A stretch of DNA of 64,000 bases from Pseudomonas migulae NBRC 103157 (lineage in GTDB: Bacteria; Pseudomonadota; Gammaproteobacteria; Pseudomonadales; Pseudomonadaceae). The notes under the pieces are model-generated. The model was not told the DNA's origin, made no database searches, and saw nothing but the letters and a program-made list of their open reading frames with translations. The position numbers and the translations under genes were made by a program. The stretch covers positions 399,302 to 463,301 of the forward strand of contig NZ_BDAG01000001.1 in assembly GCF_002091715.1 (NCBI RefSeq), in the 5' to 3' direction. This document shows, one piece after another, positions 38,777-47,865 of this stretch. Each line of letters begins with the position of its first letter. Position 1 is the first letter of the stretch.

Positions 38777-40177
38777 TCAGTCTGGCTGGGCGACCTCGAA
38801 ACGCTGTGAAGATGGCTCCCGCCGAATCATCCGCTTCATCTTCCACTCAAACGCCAGTGTCAGGCTTACCGCCGCGCATGCCAGTCCCAGCGCCAACCCC
38901 CACCAGACGCCCGTCGGCCCCCAGTTCAAATGGAAGGCCATCCACCATGCGGCAGGCGCGCCAATCAGCCAGTAGCAGCCCAGACCGACCAGAAACGTGG
39001 TCTTGGCGTCCTTGAGTCCGCGAATGCAGCCCATGGCGATGGTTTGTGTACCGTCGAACAGTTCGAACCACGCCGCCACCGCCAGCAGGCTCACAGCCAG
39101 TTCGATGACGGGCCGGAAGGCCGGGTCGTTGTGGTCCAGGAACAGGCCGATCAACTGATTGGGTAGCAGCCAGAAGACCATCGCGAACCCGAGCATCGCC
39201 GCCGCGCCGAACGCGATCCCGACCCGTCCGGCCAGTCGTGCATCCAACAGCTGCCCGGCGCCGTAATGCTGGCCGATGCGCATGGTGATCGCGTAGGAAA
39301 GCCCCGCCGGAATCATGAACGCCACCGAGACGATCTGCAGCGCAATCTGGTGCGCGCCCAGTTGCGTACTGCCCATGGTGCCCATGCACAACGCGGCGAA
39401 GGCAAACAGTCCGACTTCCACGGCATAGGTGCCGCCAATTGGCAGGCCCAGGCGCCACAACTCTTTCAGATACTGCCGGTTAGGCCGCGACAGGCCCTGG
39501 CGCAGCGGATACGCGTCGTACGCCGGATGCCGCCGAATGTGCAGCGCCAACGCCAGAGCCATGAGATTAGCGACAATCGCCGTGACCAGACCGATGCCCA
39601 CCAGGCCCATTTTCGGCAGGCCGAACATTCCGGTAATCAACGCATAGTTGAGTACGAAGTTGGCCACCGTACCGCCGAGACTGATGACCATCACCGGCGT
39701 CGCACGGCCGATGGCGCTGGTGAAACCGCGCAGGGCCATGAAGCTCAGGTAGCCGGGCAGGGCGAACGGCAGGATCAACAGGAACTGACCGGCCGCCTGG
39801 ACGTTGGTTTCGGTCTGGCCGAACAGCAACAATACCGGTTTGAGGTTCCACAGCAGCAAACCGGCGACCAGCGCCATCAGCCACGCCAGCCACAATCCGG
39901 CCTGGGTCAGCCGCGCCGCGCCGACGATATCGCCCGCGCCCTGACGGATCGCCACCAGTGTGCCGACCGCCGCGATGACGCCGATGCAAAAGATCGACAC
40001 GAATGAATAGGTCGCCGCGCCGAGACCGCCGCCAGCCAATGCTTCGGGACTCAGGCGCGCCATCATCAAGGTGTCGGTGAGAACCATCAGCATGTGCGCC
40101 AACTGCGAGGCAATCAACGGCCCCGCCAGCCGCAGGATGGCCCAGAGTTCAATACGCGCTGGATGCTGCATGGTCAT
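38777..40177 (-). CDS. MATE family efflux pump (NorM-like)
   Basis: 466 residues, about twelve membrane segments in two halves. Seen: LRLAGPLIASQLAHMLMVLTDTLMMARL and, in the second half, LGAHQIALQIVSVAFMIPAGLSYAITMRIGQHYGAG, both typical of NorM-type MATE pumps that export cationic drugs in exchange for Na+ or H+. Start uncertain: GTG 40180, ATG 40177 and ATG 40171 are all in frame. Divergent from the LysR gene, which may regulate it. Confidence 0.92.
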   Translation of the reverse strand: MTMQHPARIELWAILRLAGPLIASQLAHMLMVLTDTLMMARLSPEALAGGGLGAATYSFVSIFCIGVIAAVGTLVAIRQGAGDIVGAARLTQAGLWLAWLMALVAGLLLWNLKPVLLLFGQTETNVQAAGQFLLILPFALPGYLSFMALRGFTSAIGRATPVMVISLGGTVANFVLNYALITGMFGLPKMGLVGIGLVTAIVANLMALALALHIRRHPAYDAYPLRQGLSRPNRQYLKELWRLGLPIGGTYAVEVGLFAFAALCMGTMGSTQLGAHQIALQIVSVAFMIPAGLSYAITMRIGQHYGAGQLLDARLAGRVGIAFGAAAMLGFAMVFWLLPNQLIGLFLDHNDPAFRPVIELAVSLLAVAAWFELFDGTQTIAMGCIRGLKDAKTTFLVGLGCYWLIGAPAAWWMAFHLNWGPTGVWWGLALGLACAAVSLTLAFEWKMKRMIRREPSSQRFEVAQPD

Positions 40178-40329
40178 CACGCTCGATGGTCAAAGAGAAC
40201 AGGAAAGCGTCGATTCTCGGCGCTCTGCGGGGTTTGCACAAAGGGATAAAAAGGATGGGTAGCATGATTAAAACTCATCCTGGGGAGATTCTGATAAGTT
40301 GACGCCATTGCGCTATAGGAGCTTTCCGC

Positions 40330-41250
40330 ATGTCTCGTCGTCTTCCTCCCCTGTATGCCCTTCGTGCATTCGAAGCGGCGGCGCGGCATAGCTCGTTCAC
40401 CCGTGCGGCCGAAGAGTTGTCGATTACGCAGAGTGCGGTCAGTCGACACATTCGTACGCTCGAAGAGCACTTTGCCTGTCGGCTGTTTCATCGCAGCGGG
40501 CGCAATCTGCAACTGACCGAGTCGGCGCGCCTGATCCTGCCGGGCATCCGCGAAGGCTTCACGGCACTTGAACGCGCCTGCAATACCTTGCGCGCCGAAG
40601 ATGACATCCTGCGCATGAAAGCCCCGTCGACCCTGACCATGCGCTGGTTGCTGGCGCGGCTCAGCCGTTTCCGCCATTTGCAACCGGGCAACGAAGTGCA
40701 ACTGACCAGCGCCTGGATGGACGTCGACTCGGTGGACTTCAACCATGAGCCGTTCGACTGCGCCGTAATCCTCAGCAACGGGCATTTTCCGCCGGACTGG
40801 GAGGCGAGTTTCCTTTTCCCCGAGGAGCTGATTCCGGTGGGCGCGCCGAATCTTCTGAAGGATCAACCGTGGGATGTCGCACGCCTGGCCAATGCCGAGC
40901 TCCTGCACCCGACGCCGGACCGGCGTGACTGGCGCAACTGGCTGGAGCGCATGGGGTTGACCGATCAGGTGTCGCTCAAGGGCGGGCAGGTGTTCGATAC
41001 GCTTGAACTGGGGATGATTGCTGCCGCCCGGGGTTATGGCGTGTCGATGGGCGATCTTTTGATGGTGGCCGAGGATGTGGCGCAGGGCCGTCTGAGTTTG
41101 CCGTGGCCGACTGCCGTCGCCAGCGGTGAGAATTATTACCTCGTCTGGCCGAAAACACGCCCCGGAGGTGAACGTTTGCGCCGCCTCAGCGATTTCCTCC
41201 AGGGCGAAGCCCTTGCGATGAAATTGCCGGATGTCGAGCACCTGAGCTGA
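40330..41250 (+). CDS. LysR family regulator, GcvA-like
   Basis: 306 residues. N-terminal helix-turn-helix RHSSFTRAAEELSITQSAVSRHIRTLEEHF and a periplasmic-binding-like effector domain. The opening LPPLYALRAFEAAARHSSFT is typical of the GcvA branch. TAGGAG site before the ATG. It is divergent from the MATE pump across 152 bases, the usual setting for control of the neighbour, but the effector is unknown. Confidence 0.9.
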   Translation: MSRRLPPLYALRAFEAAARHSSFTRAAEELSITQSAVSRHIRTLEEHFACRLFHRSGRNLQLTESARLILPGIREGFTALERACNTLRAEDDILRMKAPSTLTMRWLLARLSRFRHLQPGNEVQLTSAWMDVDSVDFNHEPFDCAVILSNGHFPPDWEASFLFPEELIPVGAPNLLKDQPWDVARLANAELLHPTPDRRDWRNWLERMGLTDQVSLKGGQVFDTLELGMIAAARGYGVSMGDLLMVAEDVAQGRLSLPWPTAVASGENYYLVWPKTRPGGERLRRLSDFLQGEALAMKLPDVEHLS

Positions 41251-41431
41251 ATCGTTAGAGCCATCGGGATAGAGGCTTTGTGCTATATCCCGGTTGATTA
41301 CTCAAGTATTCAGGTTTGCCGCCGAAAATCTGCAGATGGAACCTTCGTGCAGGTTCGACGCAATTCCCATTATTAGAAAATTTGCCGAGCAGCCGATCAA
41401 TGAAGATCCGGTCACTTGGCCAGGAGCTGTC

Positions 41432-43408
41432 ATGTCTCAACCTCGTGCCCGGATTGCCTCACAGCTTGGTCTTGCACTCGCCGTCATTCTGGCGATTGTC
41501 ATCAGCGGCAGCACCGTGTTTGCCTTGCGCTCGCTGGACTCGGCCAACCTCGCTACCCGCGAGGAGCACCTGGCCAGCGAAGCTCGTTTGCTGGCCGACC
41601 AGTTGAGTACGTTTCACGGCACGTTGCGTGAAAGTACCCAGCGTCTGGCCGGCCTGTTCGAGAAGCGCTTCAGCGCGGGTCTGAGCGTGCACCCGGACGA
41701 GCCGGTGGCCGTGGCGGGCACGCAGACCCCGGGCTTGCACCTGGGCAGTGAAGTGCTGAACAACAACTTCAAGGAAGTGGACGAGTTCAAGCAAATGACC
41801 GCAGGCGTTGCGACGGTGTTCGTGCGCAGTGGTGATGAGTTCATTCGAGTCAGTACGAACGTAACTAAACAAGACGGCAGCCGCGCCATTGGCACGTTGC
41901 TCGATCACGCGAACCCGGCTTACGCGCGCCTGTTGGCGGGGCAAAACTACGTGGGCCGAGCTTTGCTGTTCGAACGCTTCTACATGTCGCAGTACACGCC
42001 TGTACGTGACAGCAGCGGTAAGGTCATTGCCGTGTTGTACGTAGGATTCGATTACACCGACGCTCAGAACGCACAGTTTGCCAACCTCACACGCTTCCGC
42101 ATCGGGCAGACCGGTTCTTTGGCATTGCTCGATGAGCAGAACAAATGGCTGGTACCCATTGCGGGGGTGCAAGCACCGGAGCAAGCGGTCAAGCCGATCA
42201 ACAGCCTGGTCAAGACGCCGGGTAAAGGTGAATTCTGGAGCGACAAGTCCGAAGATTTCTACAGCATTGCCGTGCCATTTGAAGGCGGGCCGTGGTCGGT
42301 CGTGGCGAGCATGCCGAAAAGCGAAATCCGTGCTGTAACCTGGGCTGTCGGCATTCAATTGGCCATTGGCAGCCTGCTGGCGATGTTGATCGCTGTGGGC
42401 TCCGCTGTCTGGTTGCTTCGCAGTAAGCTCGCGCCGCTGGGCGATCTGGTGCGTCAGGCCGAAGCCCTGGGGGCTGGTGATCTGAGCGTGCGTCTGGACG
42501 TGTCGAGCAACGACGAAATCGGTCAGCTGGCCCGCGCTTTCAACCAGATGAGCCAGGCGCTGTCGACAATGGTCGAGCACATCCGCAAGGCCTCGCAAGA
42601 GGTCAACAGCCGTGCCCAGGCGCTGTCGGGTCTGTCGGGTGGCGCCTATGAAGGCATGGAGCAGCAGTCCGGCGAAATCACCAGCATGGCCGGCGCCGTG
42701 GAAGAGTTCAGCGCCACGTCGCTGAATATTGCCGACAACATGGGCAACACCCAACGCCTGGCTCAGGAAAATGCACAACAAACCCAGATCGGTCGTACAT
42801 CGATGGACGAAGCGTCCTCGTCCCTGGAGCAGATTGCCGGTGCACTGAACAGCACTGCCACGGTGATCAACACCTTGGGTCAGCGTTCTCAGGAAATCGG
42901 CGGGATTGTCGGGGTGATCACTTCGATTGCCGAGCAGACCAACTTGCTGGCGCTCAACGCCGCCATCGAAGCGGCGCGTGCCGGTGAGCAGGGTCGTGGG
43001 TTTGCGGTGGTGGCTGACGAGGTGCGCAACCTGGCTTCGCGTACTCGCCAGGCGACCGACGAGATTTCCGGGATGATCCAAAGCATCCAGCAAGAAACCG
43101 GCAACGCCATCAGCACCATGGAGCAGGGCAATGTGCTGATGCAGGAAGGCCTGTCGCGTAACGCCAACGTCGCTTCCGCGCTGGCGCGGATCGATGAGCA
43201 AAGCCGTTCTGCTGGCGAGCAGTTCGCAGCGATCACCACGGCGACCCAGGAGCAGAGCAGCACTGCGACATTGCTCAGCAGCAATTTGCAGAGCATTGCG
43301 CTGGCGAACAGTGAGCAGCGGGAAGTGGTGTCGAACCTGGCGGTGACGGCCAAAGAGCTGGAGAGCCTGGCGGCGGATTTGCGCCAGGAGGTTGACCGCT
43401 TTCGTTGA
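41432..43408 (+). CDS. Methyl-accepting chemotaxis protein with Cache 3/2 sensor
   Basis: 658 residues from ATG 41432 (CAGGAG upstream). First membrane segment [21 protein letters not shown], a periplasmic sensor of about 270 residues in the Cache3-Cache2 fusion style ([50 protein letters not shown]), second membrane segment at about 310-330, a HAMP domain and the signalling tip [27 protein letters not shown], split by the writer only for length. Chemoreceptor feeding CheA; the ligand is unknown, perhaps a small organic acid. Confidence 0.93.
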   Translation: MSQPRARIASQLGLALAVILAIVISGSTVFALRSLDSANLATREEHLASEARLLADQLSTFHGTLRESTQRLAGLFEKRFSAGLSVHPDEPVAVAGTQTPGLHLGSEVLNNNFKEVDEFKQMTAGVATVFVRSGDEFIRVSTNVTKQDGSRAIGTLLDHANPAYARLLAGQNYVGRALLFERFYMSQYTPVRDSSGKVIAVLYVGFDYTDAQNAQFANLTRFRIGQTGSLALLDEQNKWLVPIAGVQAPEQAVKPINSLVKTPGKGEFWSDKSEDFYSIAVPFEGGPWSVVASMPKSEIRAVTWAVGIQLAIGSLLAMLIAVGSAVWLLRSKLAPLGDLVRQAEALGAGDLSVRLDVSSNDEIGQLARAFNQMSQALSTMVEHIRKASQEVNSRAQALSGLSGGAYEGMEQQSGEITSMAGAVEEFSATSLNIADNMGNTQRLAQENAQQTQIGRTSMDEASSSLEQIAGALNSTATVINTLGQRSQEIGGIVGVITSIAEQTNLLALNAAIEAARAGEQGRGFAVVADEVRNLASRTRQATDEISGMIQSIQQETGNAISTMEQGNVLMQEGLSRNANVASALARIDEQSRSAGEQFAAITTATQEQSSTATLLSSNLQSIALANSEQREVVSNLAVTAKELESLAADLRQEVDRFR

Positions 43409-43422
43409 GGTGCCTTTGAAAT

Positions 43423-43519
43423 AGCTATCGCGAGCAGGCTTGCTCCGACAGGTTTGGCGTCGTTCACAAAAACGTGGAACGCCACATCTCCTGTAGGAGC
43501 AAGCTTGCTCGCGATAGCC
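43423..43519. repeat. REP-type inverted pair, variant
   Basis: AGCTATCGCGAGCAGGCTTG and its near reverse complement ending GCGATAGCCT, between the convergent chemoreceptor and VWA genes. A third variant mixing features of families A and B. Confidence 0.88.
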
Positions 43520-43544
43520 TCACCGCAATATTCAGATCAGCCAA

Positions 43545-44987
43545 TCAATCACACTTGGCGTTGCTCGACACTTCCTTGCTCGCCAGTTTCAACTGCTTGG
43601 CCAGTTCTGCCGCGTTGGTGCTGTTGTAAACCCGGCCACCGGTGTTTTCAGCAATGCAGCGTGACGGGCCACCGGCACCGATTTTCACCACGTTGACCCG
43701 AAGGCGTGGTTGTTCCCTGGCGATTTGGCGGGACACCGCGCAAGCGTCTTTCTGGCAACCGTCCTCACCGTCGACAAACATCACGATCACGGCATCATTA
43801 TTACGCCCGTCGACGGTGCTTGCAGCGTAAGCCAGGCTGTCGGCCAGCGGTGTGCCGTCGTTGGGCACCAGGCCCTGAATCCCGTTGATCAGCCGTGGCC
43901 GGTCGCCAAACTTGAACACGCCCTGGTCCGGTGTGCGTTCGCAGCCGGCGAAGGTGATGAGGCGCGTGTCGATTTTCGGGTCCAGCCCGTTGATCATGCC
44001 GGCCAGCGAGTCCTTGGCGACGTCCATGCGGCTGGGTTTGGCGAAAATCTGCATGGTGCGGTTCGGGTCCAGATACTTGTTCATCTCATTGCCGAAGAAC
44101 CAGTCCTCATCGGCTTTCACGGACTTGATGTTCAAATCCATTGAACCCGAGGTGTCGAGCACCACCACGAACTGCGGTATCTCTGCGTTGGGCGCTTTTT
44201 TGCGGCACGCGAAGTTGTCCAGCGTCGGTGCCGGCGGTGGCGGTGGCGGTGGCGGCGGGGCGGCCACCACAGGTTTTGGCGGCGGGACCGGTTTGGGGGC
44301 GGGCACTGGTTCTGGCTCCGGAACCGGTACGGGTTCCGGTTTTGGTTCCACTACAGGCTCCGGCTCCACTACAGGCTCGGGAACGGGCTCAACCGGTTTC
44401 TCGATCGGTGTCACCACCGGGGCGACCGGTTCGACCGGGACAACTTTTTCCCGGTGCATAAACCACCAGTAAGCCCAGAGCGCCAGGAGCAACAACAGCA
44501 GTGCCAGCAACGCGGCGGCGATCCACCATCCACGGCGCGAAGGCGCCACGGCGGCCACCGGCGCCAGCGGAACCACTGGCGGCACCACCGGTTTTGGCGG
44601 ACGCTGGTTCCAGCGCACCACCAAAGGCTCACCGTTGAGGCTGTAGAGTTTGTCCAGCTCGGGAGCGCCGAGCAGGCTGCGCAGGTCATCCGCTTCCGTG
44701 GGCTGACCGCGTTTTTGCAGTTCGTCCGCCAACTGTCCAAGGGACGTCTGACGCACTTCATAGGTTTCCAGCAATCGCCGTTGAGCGTCCTCGTCGAGGT
44801 CGGCATAGGGCGTGGGTTGGCCACCTAGTTCGGTCCACCATTCCAGCACCTCGCCGCTGCCCATTCGCGGTATGGCGAAGAGGCTGGAGACGGTCGGCGG
44901 AAAGTGTTTCTGGATGAGGGCGACTTTGGCTTGCAGCGCACTCATCCCCTCTGGTGTGGCTTGCGCATCCCTGATGACCCGCTGCAT
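43545..44987 (-). CDS. Membrane-anchored VWA protein with proline spacer (srf operon)
   Basis: 480 residues, last gene of the srf block. About 150 N-terminal residues are probably cytoplasmic; one membrane segment follows (WWIAAALLALLLLLLALWAYW, about 154-175). Then comes a TonB-like spacer of some 70 residues rich in EP, KP and VP repeats plus a poly-Pro run. The C-terminal von Willebrand A domain has an intact MIDAS (VVVLDTSGSMD), an NDGTPLADSL loop and six or so cysteines. The design suggests an inner-membrane anchor reaching across the periplasm to present a metal-dependent adhesion domain. AGGAA site; a hairpin separates it from the preceding gene. Function unknown. Confidence 0.88.
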   Translation of the reverse strand: MQRVIRDAQATPEGMSALQAKVALIQKHFPPTVSSLFAIPRMGSGEVLEWWTELGGQPTPYADLDEDAQRRLLETYEVRQTSLGQLADELQKRGQPTEADDLRSLLGAPELDKLYSLNGEPLVVRWNQRPPKPVVPPVVPLAPVAAVAPSRRGWWIAAALLALLLLLLALWAYWWFMHREKVVPVEPVAPVVTPIEKPVEPVPEPVVEPEPVVEPKPEPVPVPEPEPVPAPKPVPPPKPVVAAPPPPPPPPPAPTLDNFACRKKAPNAEIPQFVVVLDTSGSMDLNIKSVKADEDWFFGNEMNKYLDPNRTMQIFAKPSRMDVAKDSLAGMINGLDPKIDTRLITFAGCERTPDQGVFKFGDRPRLINGIQGLVPNDGTPLADSLAYAASTVDGRNNDAVIVMFVDGEDGCQKDACAVSRQIAREQPRLRVNVVKIGAGGPSRCIAENTGGRVYNSTNAAELAKQLKLASKEVSSNAKCD

Positions 44988-45007
44988 GACGTCGATTCCT
45001 GAAAAGG

Positions 45008-45035
45008 CTGCAGGCCTCCGGCGGGAGGCCTGCGG
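45008..45035 (-). terminator. Hairpin before the VWA gene
   Basis: GCAGGCCTCC / GGAGGCCTGC around a short loop, followed on the minus strand by CCTTTTC. It lies in the 56-base gap between the last lipoprotein gene and the VWA gene and may reduce read-through into the latter. Confidence 0.55.
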
Positions 45036-45043
45036 GTGAAAAG

Positions 45044-45550
45044 TTACTCTTCGTAACCGAGGCTGAATTGCAGTTGATTGACCTTTTTCTGCAGCGCCTT
45101 CAGTTGTTCCTGCTTGGCGGCCAGGGCCGCCTTTGAAGGCTTGGCCACCGGTGCAGTCTGCGAGTCCTTGAGCTGCTGTTCGAGCCCGGCGATCTGCTTC
45201 TGCACCTGGCTTTCGTTGCCACGGCGCGCCTTCAGCGAGGTCAGCAACTTGCCCAGCGACTGGTTCAGTTCAGCCTGGGATTTCTGCTGGCTGGCCAAAT
45301 CGGTTTTGGTGCTCAGCTGCTGGGCCTGAATGTTCTCGTACACCTGACGGAACATCGCGTTTTGCTGACGGGACTCGGCCAGGGCCTGTTCCTTTTGTTT
45401 GACCTGATCGCTGTAACCACCAGAGTAGTCGCAGTTCATCTTGGTCAGCATGCTGCTGTCGCGATTGGTCGCGTCGCATTCGCCCGGCTGAGTTGCGCAA
45501 CCGCTCAAGGCGAGGACGGCGGTCAGGACCGCCAGCTGTCGTAGCGTCAT
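45044..45550 (-). CDS. Coiled-coil lipoprotein B (srf operon)
   Basis: 168 residues. Lipoprotein signal with Cys18 (LAVLTAVLALSGC); the +2 residue is Ala, compatible with outer-membrane sorting. The mature part has a short Cys-containing start (GECDATN, MNCDYSGGY) and then a long Gln/Lys-rich coiled coil (about 50-165). It starts four bases after the stop of lipoprotein A, so the two are translated together. No known family recognised; probably a structural partner of lipoprotein A. Confidence 0.82.
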   Translation of the reverse strand: MTLRQLAVLTAVLALSGCATQPGECDATNRDSSMLTKMNCDYSGGYSDQVKQKEQALAESRQQNAMFRQVYENIQAQQLSTKTDLASQQKSQAELNQSLGKLLTSLKARRGNESQVQKQIAGLEQQLKDSQTAPVAKPSKAALAAKQEQLKALQKKVNQLQFSLGYEE

Positions 45551-45554
45551 GTGA

Positions 45555-46286
45555 TTAACCCAGAGTGATTGCGGAGCGCTGGCTGTAGAGACCGTCGACT
45601 TCCTTCTGCAAGGCAGCGACTTTCTGGTTCATTTTCAGGATGCTCACATCCACCTGCTTCATCTCGGCGCTGGAGCCTTGGGCGCGTTCGGCATCGGCCA
45701 CTTTGCTGTACTCGGTGACTTTGTTGCGCATGTTGCTGAGGTCTTTGCGCAAGATTGCGATGTTGTTGTCGATCTCGGCGATTTGCATCTGGGCTTTGGT
45801 CTTGTCGACCTTTTTGCTGGCGATGTCCTGTTTGATCTTGGCGATACGTGCCTGGTCATCCTTGATCACTTGCTGAGCGGTCTCGGTGCGGGCAATCACG
45901 TTGCGTGTGTCTTGCTCGACGTCGCTGTTCATCTTCGCCAGACGGGTGGAAGTGTCGGCGTATTCGCTGCGACGTTGATCCAGATAGTAGTTCGCGCCCA
46001 TGGCCACGCCACACGCGGTAATACCAGCGGCGATGGCGCAGACGGCCTTGTTGCTGCTGTTGGACAGCGCGCAGCCGAGGATGCCGACACCAGCGCCGAC
46101 GGCGCAGGCCTGGTAACCGGACTTGCTGAAGAACTCCGCGTCATTGCCCTGGGTCAGGCGCGGGTCTGCTCCGTCGCTGCCACCCAACATCGAACTGCCG
46201 GTGTTGGCGCAACCGGTCAGCAACAGGCTGCCGGCAACGACGAATGCGATCTGTAGCTTGAAGCGAGTCCAAAGGCTGCGCGACAT
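45555..46286 (-). CDS. Coiled-coil lipoprotein A with glycine-zipper (srf operon)
   Basis: 243 residues. Lipoprotein signal (VVAGSLLLTGC, Cys26; +2 Ala). Residues about 58-100 are a glycine- and alanine-rich hydrophobic hairpin (YQACAVGAGVGILGCALS, CAIAAGITACGVAMGANYYL), like glycine-zipper motifs that insert in membranes. The rest (about 105-240) is a predicted long coiled coil. It may span or clamp part of the envelope. 34 bases after the FGE-like gene. Function unknown. Confidence 0.82.
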   Translation of the reverse strand: MSRSLWTRFKLQIAFVVAGSLLLTGCANTGSSMLGGSDGADPRLTQGNDAEFFSKSGYQACAVGAGVGILGCALSNSSNKAVCAIAAGITACGVAMGANYYLDQRRSEYADTSTRLAKMNSDVEQDTRNVIARTETAQQVIKDDQARIAKIKQDIASKKVDKTKAQMQIAEIDNNIAILRKDLSNMRNKVTEYSKVADAERAQGSSAEMKQVDVSILKMNQKVAALQKEVDGLYSQRSAITLG

Positions 46287-46320
46287 GGTGAAACTCCTCG
46301 ATGACGGTGTTGACGTGTTG

Positions 46321-47865
46321 TTATTGAGTGACGGTCTTGCAACTGGTCAGCCAGGCGTCAGTGTCGATCTTCTGTTTTTGCAGGAAGGTCTTCTGATTCG
46401 CCCAGTGCGTGCGCAAGTAGGGTTTGAGGTCTTGAAGCTGTTTGTTGCGGGTAATGATTTCTTCCATCACCGGAACCTGTGCCTCGAGCAGCGGCTGACC
46501 GTACAACGTCGCCGACTCCACCAGGCTGCTGGCGTAGTAACGGCTGAGTTTGTGCAGGCGATCCTTCTGCTCGTCGAGTTTGCCCTTGCGCATGTCGCAA
46601 CTGGCATCTTTGTCGGCGGCTTCGCAATTGAGCTTGTAGTTTTTCTGCAGGAAATCCACGTACTGGCCGTCGTCGAGCATCTTGGTGCACAGGAACGCAC
46701 CCAGATTGAGGCTGGCGCGAATCGCCTGGTCGCGGGTTTCTTCCTGCTGCTGGTTGCTGGCGCGCAGCTGGTTTTCCAGGGCCTGGAGCTTTTCCTTCAG
46801 CGCTTTGTCTTCAACACCCGAGGCCAGCGTGTTCAGCGACTGAACCGTGCCTTTGTCGGCGGATTCGGTTTCCTTGCTGCCGGTGCCGAGTTTCTTCCAG
46901 CTGTTTTCGATGCTGGCTACGCGTTCGCGAGAGGTCAGGGTCGGCGAGACCAATACCAGGCGCAGGCCGGTGGTTTTGTTTTTTACCTGGCCTTCGGCGT
47001 TGTAGTACGGCTCTTCCTTGCGCAACGCGGTACGCAGGTCGGCCTGGGCCGTCAGGTAGTTGCCACCGCGTACGACATAGCCGCCGGCCTGGCCGTGCTG
47101 GCGATCGAGCTTATTCAGGCGAAACGGCTCGAACATCATCTCGTCGACGTTGCCAAGCATGTCGTGCAGGCCCAGCGGGTTGGGTTTTTGCAGGCCGGAC
47201 AATTGCAGTTTGCCGTTGGACGACTGCGCCCCGGCGAACCACTCGTAAGCGTTGATGCCGTCGGGCATCGGGTAGCGTGTATCGCGGAATTCCGCCGCAC
47301 CGACTTCCAGGCCACCGCGTGCGGCGAACTCCCACTCGACTTCCGTCGGCAAACGCAGGAAGCCCAGGGCGCCGTCTTCTTTCGGCAGCTTGCCGGCGGC
47401 ATTCTTGCGCAGCCACAAGTTGTATTTGTCAGCCGCTTCGACCGCTTGCACCCAGCTCACGGACACTTGCGGGAGGCGCATCTTGGTCGCGGCGGTGGGG
47501 CAGGTTTCGTCGGTCAGGGCGGCATACTGCAACTGACTCATCTCGTACTTGGCCATCAGGTAGTAGCGGGATTTGTCGTTCTTGGCGCCGGTGAAACTGC
47601 CGGCGATAAACGTCGGTCGAGTCTGTTCGACATAGCCGTATTCCGCGCCGTCCTGACCGATGTTGATCGGGTAGTCGTCGAGCGGCCCGGCGACCGGGAT
47701 GAACACTTTGCGAAACACCATCGAGCCTTCGCACGGCATCGGCAACACGACGTCGCTGGCTTCGGGCATCGGGTTGTAATACTTCTCTTCCCAGCCCGCC
47801 GCCGAGGCGTCGAGCAAGTAGCCCAGGCTCAGGGGCAACAGCAAGCCAAAACGTTTATAGCTCAC
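46321..47865 (-). CDS. Secreted FGE-fold (SUMF1-like) protein lacking active cysteines
   Basis: 514 residues with a signal peptide (LLLPLSLGYLLDASA). Residues about 45-305 have the formylglycine-generating-enzyme/C-type-lectin-like fold: YLMAKYEMSQLQYAAL, LPQVSVSWVQAVEAADKYN, LRLPTEVEWEFAARGG, NPLGLHDMLGNVDEMM, and YVVRGGNYL near the end. The two catalytic cysteines that active FGEs carry just after RGGS/N are absent (TAQADLRTAL instead), so it is most likely a binding or scaffold protein. A helical C-terminal half with several cysteines follows. Its start overlaps the permease stop by 11 bases. Confidence 0.87.
   Translation of the reverse strand: MSYKRFGLLLPLSLGYLLDASAAGWEEKYYNPMPEASDVVLPMPCEGSMVFRKVFIPVAGPLDDYPINIGQDGAEYGYVEQTRPTFIAGSFTGAKNDKSRYYLMAKYEMSQLQYAALTDETCPTAATKMRLPQVSVSWVQAVEAADKYNLWLRKNAAGKLPKEDGALGFLRLPTEVEWEFAARGGLEVGAAEFRDTRYPMPDGINAYEWFAGAQSSNGKLQLSGLQKPNPLGLHDMLGNVDEMMFEPFRLNKLDRQHGQAGGYVVRGGNYLTAQADLRTALRKEEPYYNAEGQVKNKTTGLRLVLVSPTLTSRERVASIENSWKKLGTGSKETESADKGTVQSLNTLASGVEDKALKEKLQALENQLRASNQQQEETRDQAIRASLNLGAFLCTKMLDDGQYVDFLQKNYKLNCEAADKDASCDMRKGKLDEQKDRLHKLSRYYASSLVESATLYGQPLLEAQVPVMEEIITRNKQLQDLKPYLRTHWANQKTFLQKQKIDTDAWLTSCKTVTQ

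Noticed and set aside
46321..47865. An active sulfatase-modifying enzyme
   Set aside because: The catalytic cysteine pair is missing and no sulfatase gene is nearby.
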